This document shows, in pieces, positions 18,752-27,369 of a stretch of DNA of 48,384 nucleotides. Positions within the stretch are counted from its first letter, which is position 1, and the number at the start of each line of letters is the position of its first letter. Source of the DNA: Parabacteroides sp. PH5-46 (GTDB lineage: Bacteria; Bacteroidota; Bacteroidia; Bacteroidales; Tannerellaceae); contig NZ_JARXXA010000024.1 in assembly GCF_029892785.1 (NCBI RefSeq), positions 1 through 48,384 on the forward strand, in the 5' to 3' direction. Made by a program: the position numbers and the translations under genes. Under the pieces are notes generated by a model. The model did not search any database, was not told the DNA's origin, and worked only from the letters and a program-made list of their open reading frames with translations.

Positions 18752-18785
18752 AAAAGCCCTGTCGCAGCATTGTGACAGGGCTTTT
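18752..18785. terminator. Bidirectional terminator between GH2 and DUF1080 genes
   Basis: A 12-bp stem (AAAAGCCCTGTC at 18752-18763 with its complement at 18774-18785) with A and T tracts on its two sides. It can end both the plus-strand GH2 transcript and the minus-strand DUF1080 transcript. Confidence 0.85.
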
Positions 18786-18808
18786 CGTTTATCAATAAAG
18801 GGCAGATG

Positions 18809-20104
18809 TTACAGAGTGGTCAGTTTCAGGTTGCGCCAAGCCACTTTGATACCGCCTCCATCATGTATCTGAAGAGCGATGCGGCCTTGTCCGGCACCAA
18901 TCTTTTCATCCTTAAAGTCTACCATTTCCTGGCCGTTCAGCCAAGTGGTAACATTGTCACCCAATACTTTAATGCGAAGAGTGTTCCATTCTCCCATTTT
19001 CAGGATATCTTCCTTTTCATCCGGAATTTGTATCAGCCAGCCACGTCCGTAAGACTCATAGATACCGCCGGTATCATGTCCCGGAGGCGCTACTTCTACC
19101 TGCCAGCCATTTACTTTTACTCCTTCTTCAATAAAAGAACGGATAAATACACCGGAGTTACCATCGGATTCTTGTTTAAACTCTACCGTCAGGTCATAAT
19201 CGTCATAGTATTCGCGTGTAGCCAGATAGCCATATTCCTTGTCCGGGCCGCTTTCGCAATACAGCAAACCGCCTTCTACATACCATTTTTCCGTGCCGTA
19301 GGCTTCCCAACCTTTCAGGTCGGCTCCATTAAACAAGGTCACTTCTTTTGATTTACGCGGCAGCTCTTTTATCTTTATATTACGGAAAGAAGCCGGATAC
19401 CCATGATCCTGCAGGCAGATCACACCTTTTCTTGCCAGGCCGTATTCGGGAGCATTCATCCATTTCCCACTGTTTTTACGGGCAAACCAGTCGTCTGTCC
19501 AGGCTTCAAACTCCAATAATTTCACACCATTCATCCAATGTTCTACATGTCCATTGTCGAACACAATTTTAGCTGTATTCCATTTTCCGTGAGGGTTTAC
19601 CTTCATTTTGGCAAGGTCGGGCAAGTGCATGGCATAGTCAACGCCCATTTTCTGCCAGTTTTCCAGTTCGTCGGGGAAGTTTTCATCATCCAGCAGCTGG
19701 TATTCCGGTCCTGTTACATACGGAACCGTATACTGCGGACGCTCTACCACATGGTACAATACACCACTATTTCCTCCTTTTGAAAGTTTAAAATCCCACG
19801 ACAGTTCAAAGTTTTCATATTGTTTGTCTGTTACAATATAGCCGCTGGCATCGCTGCCTTCACCTTTTGCTTGGATACAACCGTCTACCACGTGCCAGGG
19901 TTCTGTCAGTGTCGTCCCGTTATAATCCTTCCAGCCATTCATAGTTTCTCCGTCAAACAACAACTTCCAGCCGTCGGCAACTTCAGCCGGAGTCAGCGTG
20001 TTGTGTTTTCCTCCTTCACAGGACGAAAGCCCTCCCAAGAAGATGGCGCATACAATTAACGCACCACACATTCTTTTTTTCACTTCTACAATTCTCATGC
20101 TCAT
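18809..20104 (-). CDS. DUF1080 (3-keto-disaccharide hydrolase-like) lipoprotein, two domains (431 aa)
   Basis: Surface or periplasmic lipoprotein. The signal sequence ends with lipobox LSSC followed by EGG. Two successive DUF1080 domains cover ~45-245 and ~250-431, each with a concanavalin-like beta-sandwich pattern: GWKLLFDGETMNGWKDYNG and TLFNGADLKGWEAYG at the starts, and NSGVLYHV and NSGVFIRS in the cores. Some DUF1080 members hydrolyse 3-keto-glycosides, others act as glycan-binding modules. It converges on the GH2 gene and sits in the glycan-enzyme region. Two nearby in-frame ATGs leave the exact start open by two codons. Confidence 0.85.
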   Translation of the reverse strand: MSMRIVEVKKRMCGALIVCAIFLGGLSSCEGGKHNTLTPAEVADGWKLLFDGETMNGWKDYNGTTLTEPWHVVDGCIQAKGEGSDASGYIVTDKQYENFELSWDFKLSKGGNSGVLYHVVERPQYTVPYVTGPEYQLLDDENFPDELENWQKMGVDYAMHLPDLAKMKVNPHGKWNTAKIVFDNGHVEHWMNGVKLLEFEAWTDDWFARKNSGKWMNAPEYGLARKGVICLQDHGYPASFRNIKIKELPRKSKEVTLFNGADLKGWEAYGTEKWYVEGGLLYCESGPDKEYGYLATREYYDDYDLTVEFKQESDGNSGVFIRSFIEEGVKVNGWQVEVAPPGHDTGGIYESYGRGWLIQIPDEKEDILKMGEWNTLRIKVLGDNVTTWLNGQEMVDFKDEKIGAGQGRIALQIHDGGGIKVAWRNLKLTTL

Positions 20105-20133
20105 TTTGTATTTTACATTTAGATATTACGCGC

Positions 20134-20141
20134 CAAATATA
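20134..20141 (-). promoter_or_regulatory. DUF1080 gene -7 box
   Basis: Minus-strand TATATTTG matches TAnnTTTG, 30 nt upstream of the start codon. No TTTG is seen at the ideal -33 position. Confidence 0.5.
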
Positions 20142-20400
20142 TCATTTTTTCGTCTATTTTCCACGCTCCATTAAAGACAAGGAAAAGAAAAGCGCATTTT
20201 CCAGCCTTGGTTCTGACTAATGTCAACAAATGTCCAATGTTTTTTTACGTCCGACAGCTCAATTCTATTTACTTTTAGCCGTTATTCAACGATGAGAACC
20301 TTTTTGCATAAAATATATAACAGTTGATTAGAAAAAACATTTAACCAAAATTTTTCTTCTATCCTTTTTTACTGTTTGCTAGTTTTAGCATATTTTTTTT

Positions 20401-20442
20401 CAGCCCTTACCCGCCGCCAAAAGGTAAGGGCTGCTTTTTTTT
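20401..20442 (+). terminator. Orphan plus-strand terminator
   Basis: A perfect 11-bp stem (CAGCCCTTACC at 20401-20411 with GGTAAGGGCTG at 20423-20433), then C and eight T. No plus-strand gene lies upstream in 20105-20400; the nearest genes are both on the minus strand. The 432-bp gap between 20105 and 20536 otherwise holds a -7 box for the DUF1080 gene (20134-20141) and the repeat at 20444. A short unannotated RNA may end here. Confidence 0.75.
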
Positions 20443-20443
20443 C

Positions 20444-20474
20444 GCTCACGTCCTGTTCAAAATAAGTCGTGAGT
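20444..20474. repeat. GCTCACGTCC-family repeat, 2 units, 21-bp pitch
   Basis: GCTCACGTCC (20444-20453) and the inverted unit AGTCGTGAGT (20465-20474), with centres 21 bp apart. It lies just past the orphan terminator and downstream of the gene at 20537. Confidence 0.6.
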
Positions 20475-20536
20475 AAAATAAGCTGGCACACATACTAACA
20501 TTAATCTGTTTATTGCTGTCTTCTTTGTGGGGTGGA

Positions 20537-21238
20537 TCAGAAACGATAAGCTACAGCCAAGAATACAGTTGATGTATTCTTCTTATCCCTTAATGTATCC
20601 CGCATAGCTATGCCATCTACCACCATATTGCGCCGACTGTCGAATATATCAAAATTGGAAATGGAATATCCTACGGATACTAGAAAACGATCCAGGTTTA
20701 ATGACAAATAGCTTTTCAGATGATAAAACAGCCACTCCCCTCCTCTATTCTTAACGGTTGTACTATTGCCGTAATACCCATCTTCCCTATCAAACGTAAG
20801 CCTCTCATTTGGTATTAAACTCATAAACAGACCTGTTTCCATATTGAAGAATAAGACATCGTCTCCGGACTCCTTAAGTAAAGGATAACTAAAACGCACT
20901 GCAGGCCTGAACAAAAGGGCACTGGCATACTCTACTTTCCGGCTTTCCCAGAACAGATAGTCATCATAATCATCACAACCGCACAGCAGGCTTTGAAACA
21001 GATTATAATCTTCAGCTCCCGAGCACATCATTCGTTGATAAGACTGATCCATCATATTTAAGCCGACTGTTATTCCTATGTATTTATTAAATAAAAAGGA
21101 ATAGGCTAGTTCCATCTCAAAGGCTTCTTGCGTATTCAGTCCGCTTGTAAACTGCGCCTCATGGCGATAGAATTTATCCGTCTGCCCATAGCACAAAGTA
21201 GAACACAATAACAAGGTAAGGATTATAAATTTGTTCAT
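20537..21238 (-). CDS. Hypothetical exported, probably outer-membrane beta-barrel protein (233 aa)
   Basis: I do not recognise a named family. A signal peptide covers residues ~1-18 (MNKFIILTLLLCSTLCYG). The rest alternates polar and hydrophobic residues with many Tyr/Phe and ends VAYRF; a C-terminal Phe and strand pattern are typical of small outer-membrane barrels. A Cys-rich stretch (MCSGAEDYNLFQSLLCGCDDYDD) near residues 70-95 is probably a surface loop. It is monocistronic, with no partner genes. Export is well supported; the barrel is inference. Confidence 0.6.
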   Translation of the reverse strand: MNKFIILTLLLCSTLCYGQTDKFYRHEAQFTSGLNTQEAFEMELAYSFLFNKYIGITVGLNMMDQSYQRMMCSGAEDYNLFQSLLCGCDDYDDYLFWESRKVEYASALLFRPAVRFSYPLLKESGDDVLFFNMETGLFMSLIPNERLTFDREDGYYGNSTTVKNRGGEWLFYHLKSYLSLNLDRFLVSVGYSISNFDIFDSRRNMVVDGIAMRDTLRDKKNTSTVFLAVAYRF

Positions 21239-21328
21239 AATTGAAAATATCTGTTACTATTATTCGTTCTCATTTATAAGAGAAGGAAACAACAGAAAAC
21301 CCCTACTCTTTCACAAATATTTTTTCTT

Positions 21329-21955
21329 ATGCAAACAAACAAAGAATTAATCCTGCTGGCACAGCGTATCCGGGCGCTCTCTCAAACCGGTTTGACTTAT
21401 TCCTTGAGCGAGTACGACACCGAACGCTACGAAGAACTTCTGGACATAAGCAATCAAATAGTATCCCTTTCCACCGGGATCGACCCGGAGTCTATTAATG
21501 CATTATATATCCCACTAAAAGAATATGCAACTCCCAAAGTAGATATTCGAGCGGTTGTTTTTAACGAGAAAGACGAAATATTACTCGTTAAAGAAAAAGC
21601 AGATGGCCTTTGGGCACTTCCCGGCGGATGGAGCGATGTAGGTTATTCTCCGAAAGAGGTAGCTCAAAAAGAAGTAAAAGAAGAAACCGGCCTGGATGTA
21701 ACCCCCGTTCGTTTGCTGGCAGTAATGGATATGAGCAAACATTCCCACCCCGCAATTCCGTTTTACATCTATAAGTTCTTTATCCTTTGTGAACAAATTG
21801 GTGGGGAGTTTACCGAAACGTTCGATATCCTTAACAAAGGTTTCTTCGACATAAACAAGCTGCCTCCCCTATCTTTGGAACGCGTATTGCCTCAGCAGAT
21901 AAAGATGATGTCTGAGTATTACAAAACCAATGCAAACACCGTATATTTAGATTAA
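21329..21955 (+). CDS. NUDIX hydrolase with Nudix_N domain (208 aa)
   Basis: Cytosolic pyrophosphatase, closest in layout to ADP-ribose or related nucleoside-diphosphate hydrolases. An N-terminal helical Nudix_N-type domain (~1-65, ELILLAQRIRALSQTGLTYS) precedes the catalytic fold (~70-200). The Nudix box is GGWSDVGYSPKE followed by KEVKEETGLD. The first Glu of the generic box is Tyr here and the Arg is Lys; I believe this variant occurs elsewhere in this subgroup. The substrate is not readable from the sequence. Confidence 0.88.
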   Translation: MQTNKELILLAQRIRALSQTGLTYSLSEYDTERYEELLDISNQIVSLSTGIDPESINALYIPLKEYATPKVDIRAVVFNEKDEILLVKEKADGLWALPGGWSDVGYSPKEVAQKEVKEETGLDVTPVRLLAVMDMSKHSHPAIPFYIYKFFILCEQIGGEFTETFDILNKGFFDINKLPPLSLERVLPQQIKMMSEYYKTNANTVYLD

Positions 21956-21960
21956 TTTTA

Positions 21961-21968
21961 TACTTTTG
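21961..21968 (+). promoter_or_regulatory. GH3 gene -7 box
   Basis: TACTTTTG matches TAnnTTTG. It begins 5 bp after the NUDIX stop codon and gives a leader of about 65 nt before the GH3 ATG. Confidence 0.5.
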
Positions 21969-22039
21969 TAATAACCTGTAATCTAATATTGAAACAATTA
22001 AAGAGATATGGAACACTAGATTAACTAAATGACATCAAG

Positions 22040-24640
22040 ATGAAAAAGTTTTTAATTTTACTCTCATTCTGCGGACTGCTATTTGCTTTACCTTTTATGC
22101 TTGCCGCTCAGACCAATCACAAGTTTCTAGACCCGGATTTGCCTATTGACGAAAGAGTTAATAACCTGGTCGGGCAAATGACTTTGGAAGAAAAGATCAG
22201 TCAGATGATTAATACGGCTCCGGCCATTGAACGTTTAGGGGTACCGGCTTACAACTGGTGGAACGAAGCGCTACATGGTGTAGCCCGTAGCCCCTACCCT
22301 GTTACCTCCTTTCCGCAAGCCATCGGTATGGCTGCTACCTGGGATGTAGAATCTATCTATCAAATGGCTGACTATACATCGGACGAAGGACGGGCAATCT
22401 ATCACGACTCTTCCAGAAAAGGGAAAACAGGTATTTTCCTGGGATTGACCTACTGGAGCCCAAACATCAATATCTTCAGAGACCCAAGATGGGGACGCGG
22501 ACAGGAAACCTACGGGGAAGATCCTTTCCTTACCGGAGCCATCGGTTCGTCTTTTGTGAAGGGTTTACAAGGAGACCATCCGGTTTACCTGAAATCGTCT
22601 GCCTGCGCCAAACATTATGCAGTGCATAGTGGCCCGGAATGGAACAGACATACATACGATGCTAAAGTAAGTAACTTCGACCTGTGGGATACATACCTCC
22701 CGGCATTTAAGGAGTTGGTAGTAGATACCAAAGTAAGCGGAGTGATGTGTGCCTATAATGCTTTCTTCGGACAGCCTTGCTGTGGCAGCGACGAGCTGAT
22801 GATGGATATATTGTATAATCAGTGGAATTTCAACGGATATGTAACTTCCGACTGTGGGGCTATCTACGACTTCTTCCAAACACACAAAACACATGCCGAC
22901 GCTGCCGTAGCCTCTGCCGATGCTGTTCTGCACGGAACAGATTGCGAATGCGGAAACGGAGCTTACAAAGCCTTGGCTGATGCTGTAGGACGAGGACTGA
23001 TTACGGAAGAAGAAATAGACCTGTCCGTCAAAAGATTATTCAAAATCAGATTCCAATTAGGTATGTTCGACCCAGATGATCGTAACCCCTATGCTAAAAC
23101 ACCTGTTTCCGTTCTGGAATGTGATGAGCACAAAGCACATGCTTTAAAGGTGGCTCGCCAATCTATGGTTTTACTAAAAAATGAGAACAAGCTACTGCCT
23201 TTAGATAAAAAGAAGATCAAAAAGATTGCTGTAGTAGGTCCTAATGCAAACGATGAAAGCGTTTTACTGGCCTACTATTATGGCTATCCTACGAAAGTGA
23301 CTACTTTGCTGGAAGGTATCAAGTCCAAAGTCGGGAAGAATATTCAGGTAGTATACGAAAAGGGCGTTAACCTGACAGACAATCTTGTCTTTACGTCCAG
23401 ATACGATGACAAAGTCTTCAGCTATGATGGCAAACAAGGTTTCAAGGCGAATTATTATCAAAACACCAATAGAGAAGGAACTCCCGGTTTATCCCGCAGA
23501 GAAAAGGAAGTAGACTATCAATGGGGAGACGGACAGGATATAGCCAACGGCATTATCACCCGCCAGATGTCTGCTCACTGGTCTACGGTCTATTCACCCA
23601 AAGAAAGCGGCGAAGTTTGCTTCTATCTGAAAGCCGATGATTGGGCTGAGCTCTATATTGATGGTGTAAAACAGAACAGCGTCAGCCAGATTTACTCCTA
23701 CTTCCCGTTCAAAGCGGAAAAAGGAAAGAAATATAATATCGATATCTACTATCGTCAGCATGCCGATAATGCTGAAATAACCTTCGATCTCGGAACCTTA
23801 AAGACTACAAACTATGCCGAAGTAGCTAATTCGGTAAAGGATGCCGACATCATCATCTTTGCCGGAGGTATCTCTGCTAAAATAGAAGGTGAAGAAATGC
23901 CTGTTGAAATTGAAGGATTTAAGAAAGGAGACCGGACTTCAATTGCCTTGCCTGCCGTTCAGCGTGAGATGCTTTCGGCACTGCATGCTACAGGCAAACC
24001 GGTTGTATTTGTATTGATGACCGGTAGTGCTATCGGACTTGAATGGGAATCGCAGAACCTTCCGGCTATCATCAATGCCTGGTATAGCGGACAAGCAGGG
24101 GGGCAAGCCATTGCCGATGTTATCTTTGGCGATTACAATCCGGCCGGACGTCTTCCTGTTACCTTTTATAAAAACGTAGATGATCTGCCCGACTTTGAAG
24201 ACTATAGCATGCGTAATCGTACCTACAGATACTTTACAGGCAAAGCGCTGTATCCCTTTGGTTACGGACTAAGCTATACTACCTTCCAATACGGTTCGCT
24301 GGATATTTCGGGGAAGAACGGAGGACAGGTAGTAAAGGTTACAGTAACAAATACAGGCGACAGGGAAGGTGACGAAGTAGTGCAGCTATACCTCAGCAAC
24401 AAAAGAGACTTCGTTACCCCGATCCGCTCTTTGAAAGGTTTTAAAAGGATTCACCTGAAGGCGGGAGAATCACAGACGGTAGAGTTTGCCCTAACAGCAG
24501 ACGAGCTATCACTTGTCAGTCCTTCGGGAGGCAAAACCCCGATGAAAGGTGATGTACTGATCTCCGTAGGAGGCGGCCAACCTTCACCAGATGCTCTTGC
24601 CGCTCAGAAATGTATTCAGAAAAAAATTACGTTACCATAA
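22040..24640 (+). CDS. GH3 beta-glucosidase/beta-xylosidase with PA14 domain (866 aa)
   Basis: Secreted exo-acting glycoside hydrolase. The signal peptide is ~1-23. The GH3 barrel (~35-350) has substrate motif KHYAVHSGPE and nucleophile D271 in GYVTSDCGAIYDF. The alpha/beta sandwich (~375-690) is interrupted by a PA14 domain (~467-587, FKANYYQNTNREG to FDLGTL). A fibronectin III-like domain follows (~745-850, VTNTGDREGDEVVQLYLS). This arrangement resembles enzymes acting on xylo- or gluco-oligosaccharides. The neighbouring GH2, esterase and DUF1080 genes suggest stepwise glycan breakdown, although no SusCD transporter is nearby. Confidence 0.92.
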   Translation: MKKFLILLSFCGLLFALPFMLAAQTNHKFLDPDLPIDERVNNLVGQMTLEEKISQMINTAPAIERLGVPAYNWWNEALHGVARSPYPVTSFPQAIGMAATWDVESIYQMADYTSDEGRAIYHDSSRKGKTGIFLGLTYWSPNINIFRDPRWGRGQETYGEDPFLTGAIGSSFVKGLQGDHPVYLKSSACAKHYAVHSGPEWNRHTYDAKVSNFDLWDTYLPAFKELVVDTKVSGVMCAYNAFFGQPCCGSDELMMDILYNQWNFNGYVTSDCGAIYDFFQTHKTHADAAVASADAVLHGTDCECGNGAYKALADAVGRGLITEEEIDLSVKRLFKIRFQLGMFDPDDRNPYAKTPVSVLECDEHKAHALKVARQSMVLLKNENKLLPLDKKKIKKIAVVGPNANDESVLLAYYYGYPTKVTTLLEGIKSKVGKNIQVVYEKGVNLTDNLVFTSRYDDKVFSYDGKQGFKANYYQNTNREGTPGLSRREKEVDYQWGDGQDIANGIITRQMSAHWSTVYSPKESGEVCFYLKADDWAELYIDGVKQNSVSQIYSYFPFKAEKGKKYNIDIYYRQHADNAEITFDLGTLKTTNYAEVANSVKDADIIIFAGGISAKIEGEEMPVEIEGFKKGDRTSIALPAVQREMLSALHATGKPVVFVLMTGSAIGLEWESQNLPAIINAWYSGQAGGQAIADVIFGDYNPAGRLPVTFYKNVDDLPDFEDYSMRNRTYRYFTGKALYPFGYGLSYTTFQYGSLDISGKNGGQVVKVTVTNTGDREGDEVVQLYLSNKRDFVTPIRSLKGFKRIHLKAGESQTVEFALTADELSLVSPSGGKTPMKGDVLISVGGGQPSPDALAAQKCIQKKITLP

Positions 24641-24674
24641 CGTTTTTTACACGAAGGTATCGTATATAAAAAAA

Positions 24675-24750
24675 GCAGCCATCTGTTTTTCAAATTGCAT
24701 GCATGCGTTTTACGAATCGCATGCATGCTTTTTGAAAAACGTACGCATGC
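24675..24750. repeat. 22-bp palindromic array, 4 units
   Basis: Units GCAGCCATCT (24675), GCATGCATGC (24697), GCATGCATGC (24719) and GTACGCATGC (24741) are each exactly 22 bp apart. Runs of T or A form the spacers. The array lies between the GH3 stop and the DUF4290 promoter. Confidence 0.8.
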
Positions 24751-24815
24751 GTTTCTTTCATTGGCTTTTCTTAAAAATATACGCTGCATCTTAAGCATTT
24801 GCAATATAAAATGCG

Positions 24816-24823
24816 TACCTTTG
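24816..24823 (+). promoter_or_regulatory. DUF4290-murA operon -7 box
   Basis: TACCTTTG matches TAnnTTTG. The predicted leader before the ATG at 24846 is about 16 nt. A TTTG at 24798 is only 14 nt upstream, closer than ideal. Confidence 0.6.
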
Positions 24824-24845
24824 CGGTTCAAACAAAGACCGTAAG

Positions 24846-25460
24846 ATGAATTATAACACCCAAGAGAAAAAATTGGCCATGCCAGAGTATGGCCGAAATA
24901 TCCAAAACATGGTTGAATACTGCGTTTCAATTCCTGAAAAGGAAAAACGCCAGCAATGTGCTCACTCGATAATAAATGTAATGGGAAACATGTTCCCCCA
25001 TCTCCGCGACGTAAATGACTTCAAACATATCTTATGGGATCATTTGGCAATTATGGCTGATTTCAAACTGGATATCGACTATCCTTATGAGATTATCAAA
25101 AAAGAAAATCTCTATAAAAAGCCACCCAGAATTCCTTACAACAACTCACGTATCCGCTACCGCCATTACGGTATTGCGCTGGAAAAAATGATAAAAAAAG
25201 CCAACGAGCTGGACAATGGAGAGGAAAGAGACATACTCGTAAAATTATTGGCCAACCAAATGAAAAAATCGTATCTGACCTGGAATAAAGAGTCGGTAGA
25301 CGATCGTAAGATATTTAAAGACCTGGACGAATTGTCGCAAGGGAAAATCGTACTGCATGAAGATGAGATAAAATTAACGGAAAGCCGTGAAATCCTGGCC
25401 AAGAACAACAACAATAATAACAACAATAATAAGAAAAATCATTCACGCAAAAACAGATGA
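24846..25460 (+). CDS. DUF4290 family protein (204 aa)
   Basis: Conserved Bacteroidetes protein of unknown function, recognised by MNYNTQEKKLAMPEYGRNIQNMVEY and by its usual place directly before murA. It has no signal peptide or membrane segment and is mostly helical and charged. Its stop overlaps the murA start by four bases (ATGA), so the two are translationally coupled. The C-terminus holds nine consecutive Asn from a triplet microsatellite, then a Lys/His/Arg tail, outside the conserved part. Linkage suggests a cell-envelope role, but that is inference. Confidence 0.88.
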   Translation: MNYNTQEKKLAMPEYGRNIQNMVEYCVSIPEKEKRQQCAHSIINVMGNMFPHLRDVNDFKHILWDHLAIMADFKLDIDYPYEIIKKENLYKKPPRIPYNNSRIRYRHYGIALEKMIKKANELDNGEERDILVKLLANQMKKSYLTWNKESVDDRKIFKDLDELSQGKIVLHEDEIKLTESREILAKNNNNNNNNNKKNHSRKNR

Positions 25461-26761
25461 GTTCTTTTGTAATTGAAGGCGGGTACAGAATGTCCGGCGA
25501 AATCATTCCTCAAGGGGCAAAGAATGAAGCGCTGGAAGTGATTTGTGCCGTCTTGCTTACACCTGAAAAGGTTACGATTCATAATATCCCTGATATTTTA
25601 GATGTAAACAACCTGATTCAACTCCTGCGTGACATGCAGGTTAAGGTGGAACGCTTATCTGCAGACACCTATACTTTCCAAGCCGATAACATCGACCTGG
25701 ACTATATGAAAACAGATGAATTCCTGCGTAAAAGTACTTCTTTGCGAGGGTCTGTTATGATTGTAGGTCCATTGGTAGCCCGTTTCGGAAAAGCGCTTAT
25801 CCCTAAACCGGGAGGCGATAAGATAGGGCGACGACGCCTGGACACTCACTTTGTCGGTATACAAAAACTGGGAGCATCTTTCCAGTACAATGCCGACCGA
25901 CTGATCTATGAGATAGAAGCCGACCGACTGAAAGGAACATATATGTTGCTCGACGAAGCCTCTGTAACCGGAACAGCCAACATACTGATGGCTGCGGTAT
26001 TGGCCGAAGGAACAACAACGATATACAATGCCGCGTGCGAACCATACCTGCAGCAACTCTCTACCATGCTAAACAATATGGGAGCACGTATCTCCGGAGT
26101 AGGTTCCAACCTGCTGACAATTCAGGGAGTAGAGGCACTGGGAGGCACTACGCACACGATATTGCCGGATATGATTGAAGTAGGTAGTTTTATAGGTATG
26201 GCAGCTATGACAGCTTCCGACATTACTATCAAAAATACCGGATATGACAAACTGGGGATTATTCCCGAATCATTCCGCCGCCTGGGGATTACGGTAGAGA
26301 AACAAGGCGACGACATTCATATCCCCACACACGAAACATATGAGATAGAAACCTTTATAGACGGTTCTATCATGACAATAGCCGATGCTCCATGGCCGGG
26401 ACTTACGCCCGACTTGCTGAGTGTATTCCTTGTAGTAGCTACACAAGCTGTAGGAAGTGTATTGATCCACCAGAAAATGTTTGAAAGCCGTTTGTTCTTT
26501 GTTGACAAACTAATCGATATGGGAGCTCAGATTATTCTTTGCGACCCACACCGGGCAACAGTTATCGGACTGGGTAATCGCTTTAAGCTACGCGGAGCCA
26601 ATATGGTATCACCGGACATCCGCGCAGGTATAGCCCTATTGATTGCTGCCATGAGCGCCGAAGGCAGTAGCCATATCCACAACATCGACCAGATAGACCG
26701 GGGGTATCAGGATATCGACAAACGGCTAAATAGTATCGGTGCACGTATCACACGTCTTTAA
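25457..26761 (+). CDS. murA: UDP-GlcNAc 1-carboxyvinyltransferase, Asp-type (434 aa)
   Basis: Transfers enolpyruvate from PEP to UDP-GlcNAc, the first committed step of peptidoglycan synthesis. EPSP-synthase-like fold with catalytic Lys22 in GAKNEAL, flexible-loop motif PGGDKIGRRR and C-terminal IRAGIALLIAA. The loop residue that is Cys115 in E. coli is Asp121 here; Asp at this site is known in naturally fosfomycin-insensitive MurA. The gene overlaps DUF4290 by 4 bp and is followed 14 nt later by rimM. Normal length. Confidence 0.96.
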   Translation: MSSFVIEGGYRMSGEIIPQGAKNEALEVICAVLLTPEKVTIHNIPDILDVNNLIQLLRDMQVKVERLSADTYTFQADNIDLDYMKTDEFLRKSTSLRGSVMIVGPLVARFGKALIPKPGGDKIGRRRLDTHFVGIQKLGASFQYNADRLIYEIEADRLKGTYMLLDEASVTGTANILMAAVLAEGTTTIYNAACEPYLQQLSTMLNNMGARISGVGSNLLTIQGVEALGGTTHTILPDMIEVGSFIGMAAMTASDITIKNTGYDKLGIIPESFRRLGITVEKQGDDIHIPTHETYEIETFIDGSIMTIADAPWPGLTPDLLSVFLVVATQAVGSVLIHQKMFESRLFFVDKLIDMGAQIILCDPHRATVIGLGNRFKLRGANMVSPDIRAGIALLIAAMSAEGSSHIHNIDQIDRGYQDIDKRLNSIGARITRL

Positions 26762-26775
26762 CAACTACCGGACGC

Positions 26776-27297
26776 ATGATAAGAAAAGAGGACGTTTGCA
26801 AAATAGGATATTTCGCCAAGCCCCATGGTATAAAAGGGGAAATCAATTTAGTATCTTCCAGTAACGCATTCGACGAAACCGACGAACCATATATTATCTG
26901 TGATATGGATGGTATACTGGTCCCCTTTTACGTCGAAGAATATCGCTATAAATCAGAGAATGTAATCCTTGTAAAGATGGAGAATGTAGATTCGGAAGAA
27001 TCCGCCCGCCACTTCACAAACCGGGAAGTGTTTTACCCGCTGGCTGATATGCCGGAAAAAGATACTGTCGACGGCATAAGCTGGGATAGCTTTATCGGCT
27101 ATCAGGTTATTGATGAAAAGCTAGGCACATTGGGTGAAATTACGGATGTAGACGAGAGTACAATCAACATACTTCTACAGGTTCATTACCAAGGTAGAGA
27201 GTTACTGATACCGGCTGCCGACGAGTTGATACTTTCGGCAGACCATGTAAATAAAAGCATTAGCGTATCTATTCCGGAAGGCTTACTGGATATATAG
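26776..27297 (+). CDS. rimM: 16S rRNA processing protein RimM (173 aa)
   Basis: Assembly factor for the 30S head, binding S19. The N-terminal RimM barrel starts KIGYFAKPHGIKGEINL, and the C-terminal PRC-barrel contains LGEITDVDESTINILLQV and LLIPAADELI. Normal length. It lies 14 nt after murA and is probably cotranscribed. Confidence 0.95.
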   Translation: MIRKEDVCKIGYFAKPHGIKGEINLVSSSNAFDETDEPYIICDMDGILVPFYVEEYRYKSENVILVKMENVDSEESARHFTNREVFYPLADMPEKDTVDGISWDSFIGYQVIDEKLGTLGEITDVDESTINILLQVHYQGRELLIPAADELILSADHVNKSISVSIPEGLLDI

Positions 27298-27344
27298 AAA
27301 ACGTTAATAAGCGTAAAGTATTCATTTTCGGATAGGGTTTTTGC

Positions 27345-27352
27345 TACTTTTG
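27345..27352 (+). promoter_or_regulatory. M23 peptidase gene -7 box
   Basis: TACTTTTG matches TAnnTTTG, 17 nt before the ATG at 27370. It suggests that the M23-dxr-rseP segment can be transcribed separately from murA-rimM. Confidence 0.6.
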
Positions 27353-27369
27353 CGTTTTAACAATCAATA

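Noticed and set aside
24591-24794. 67-codon plus-strand frame covering the 24675 array
   Set aside because: It overlaps the GH3 end and consists largely of translated repeat; there is no family signal.
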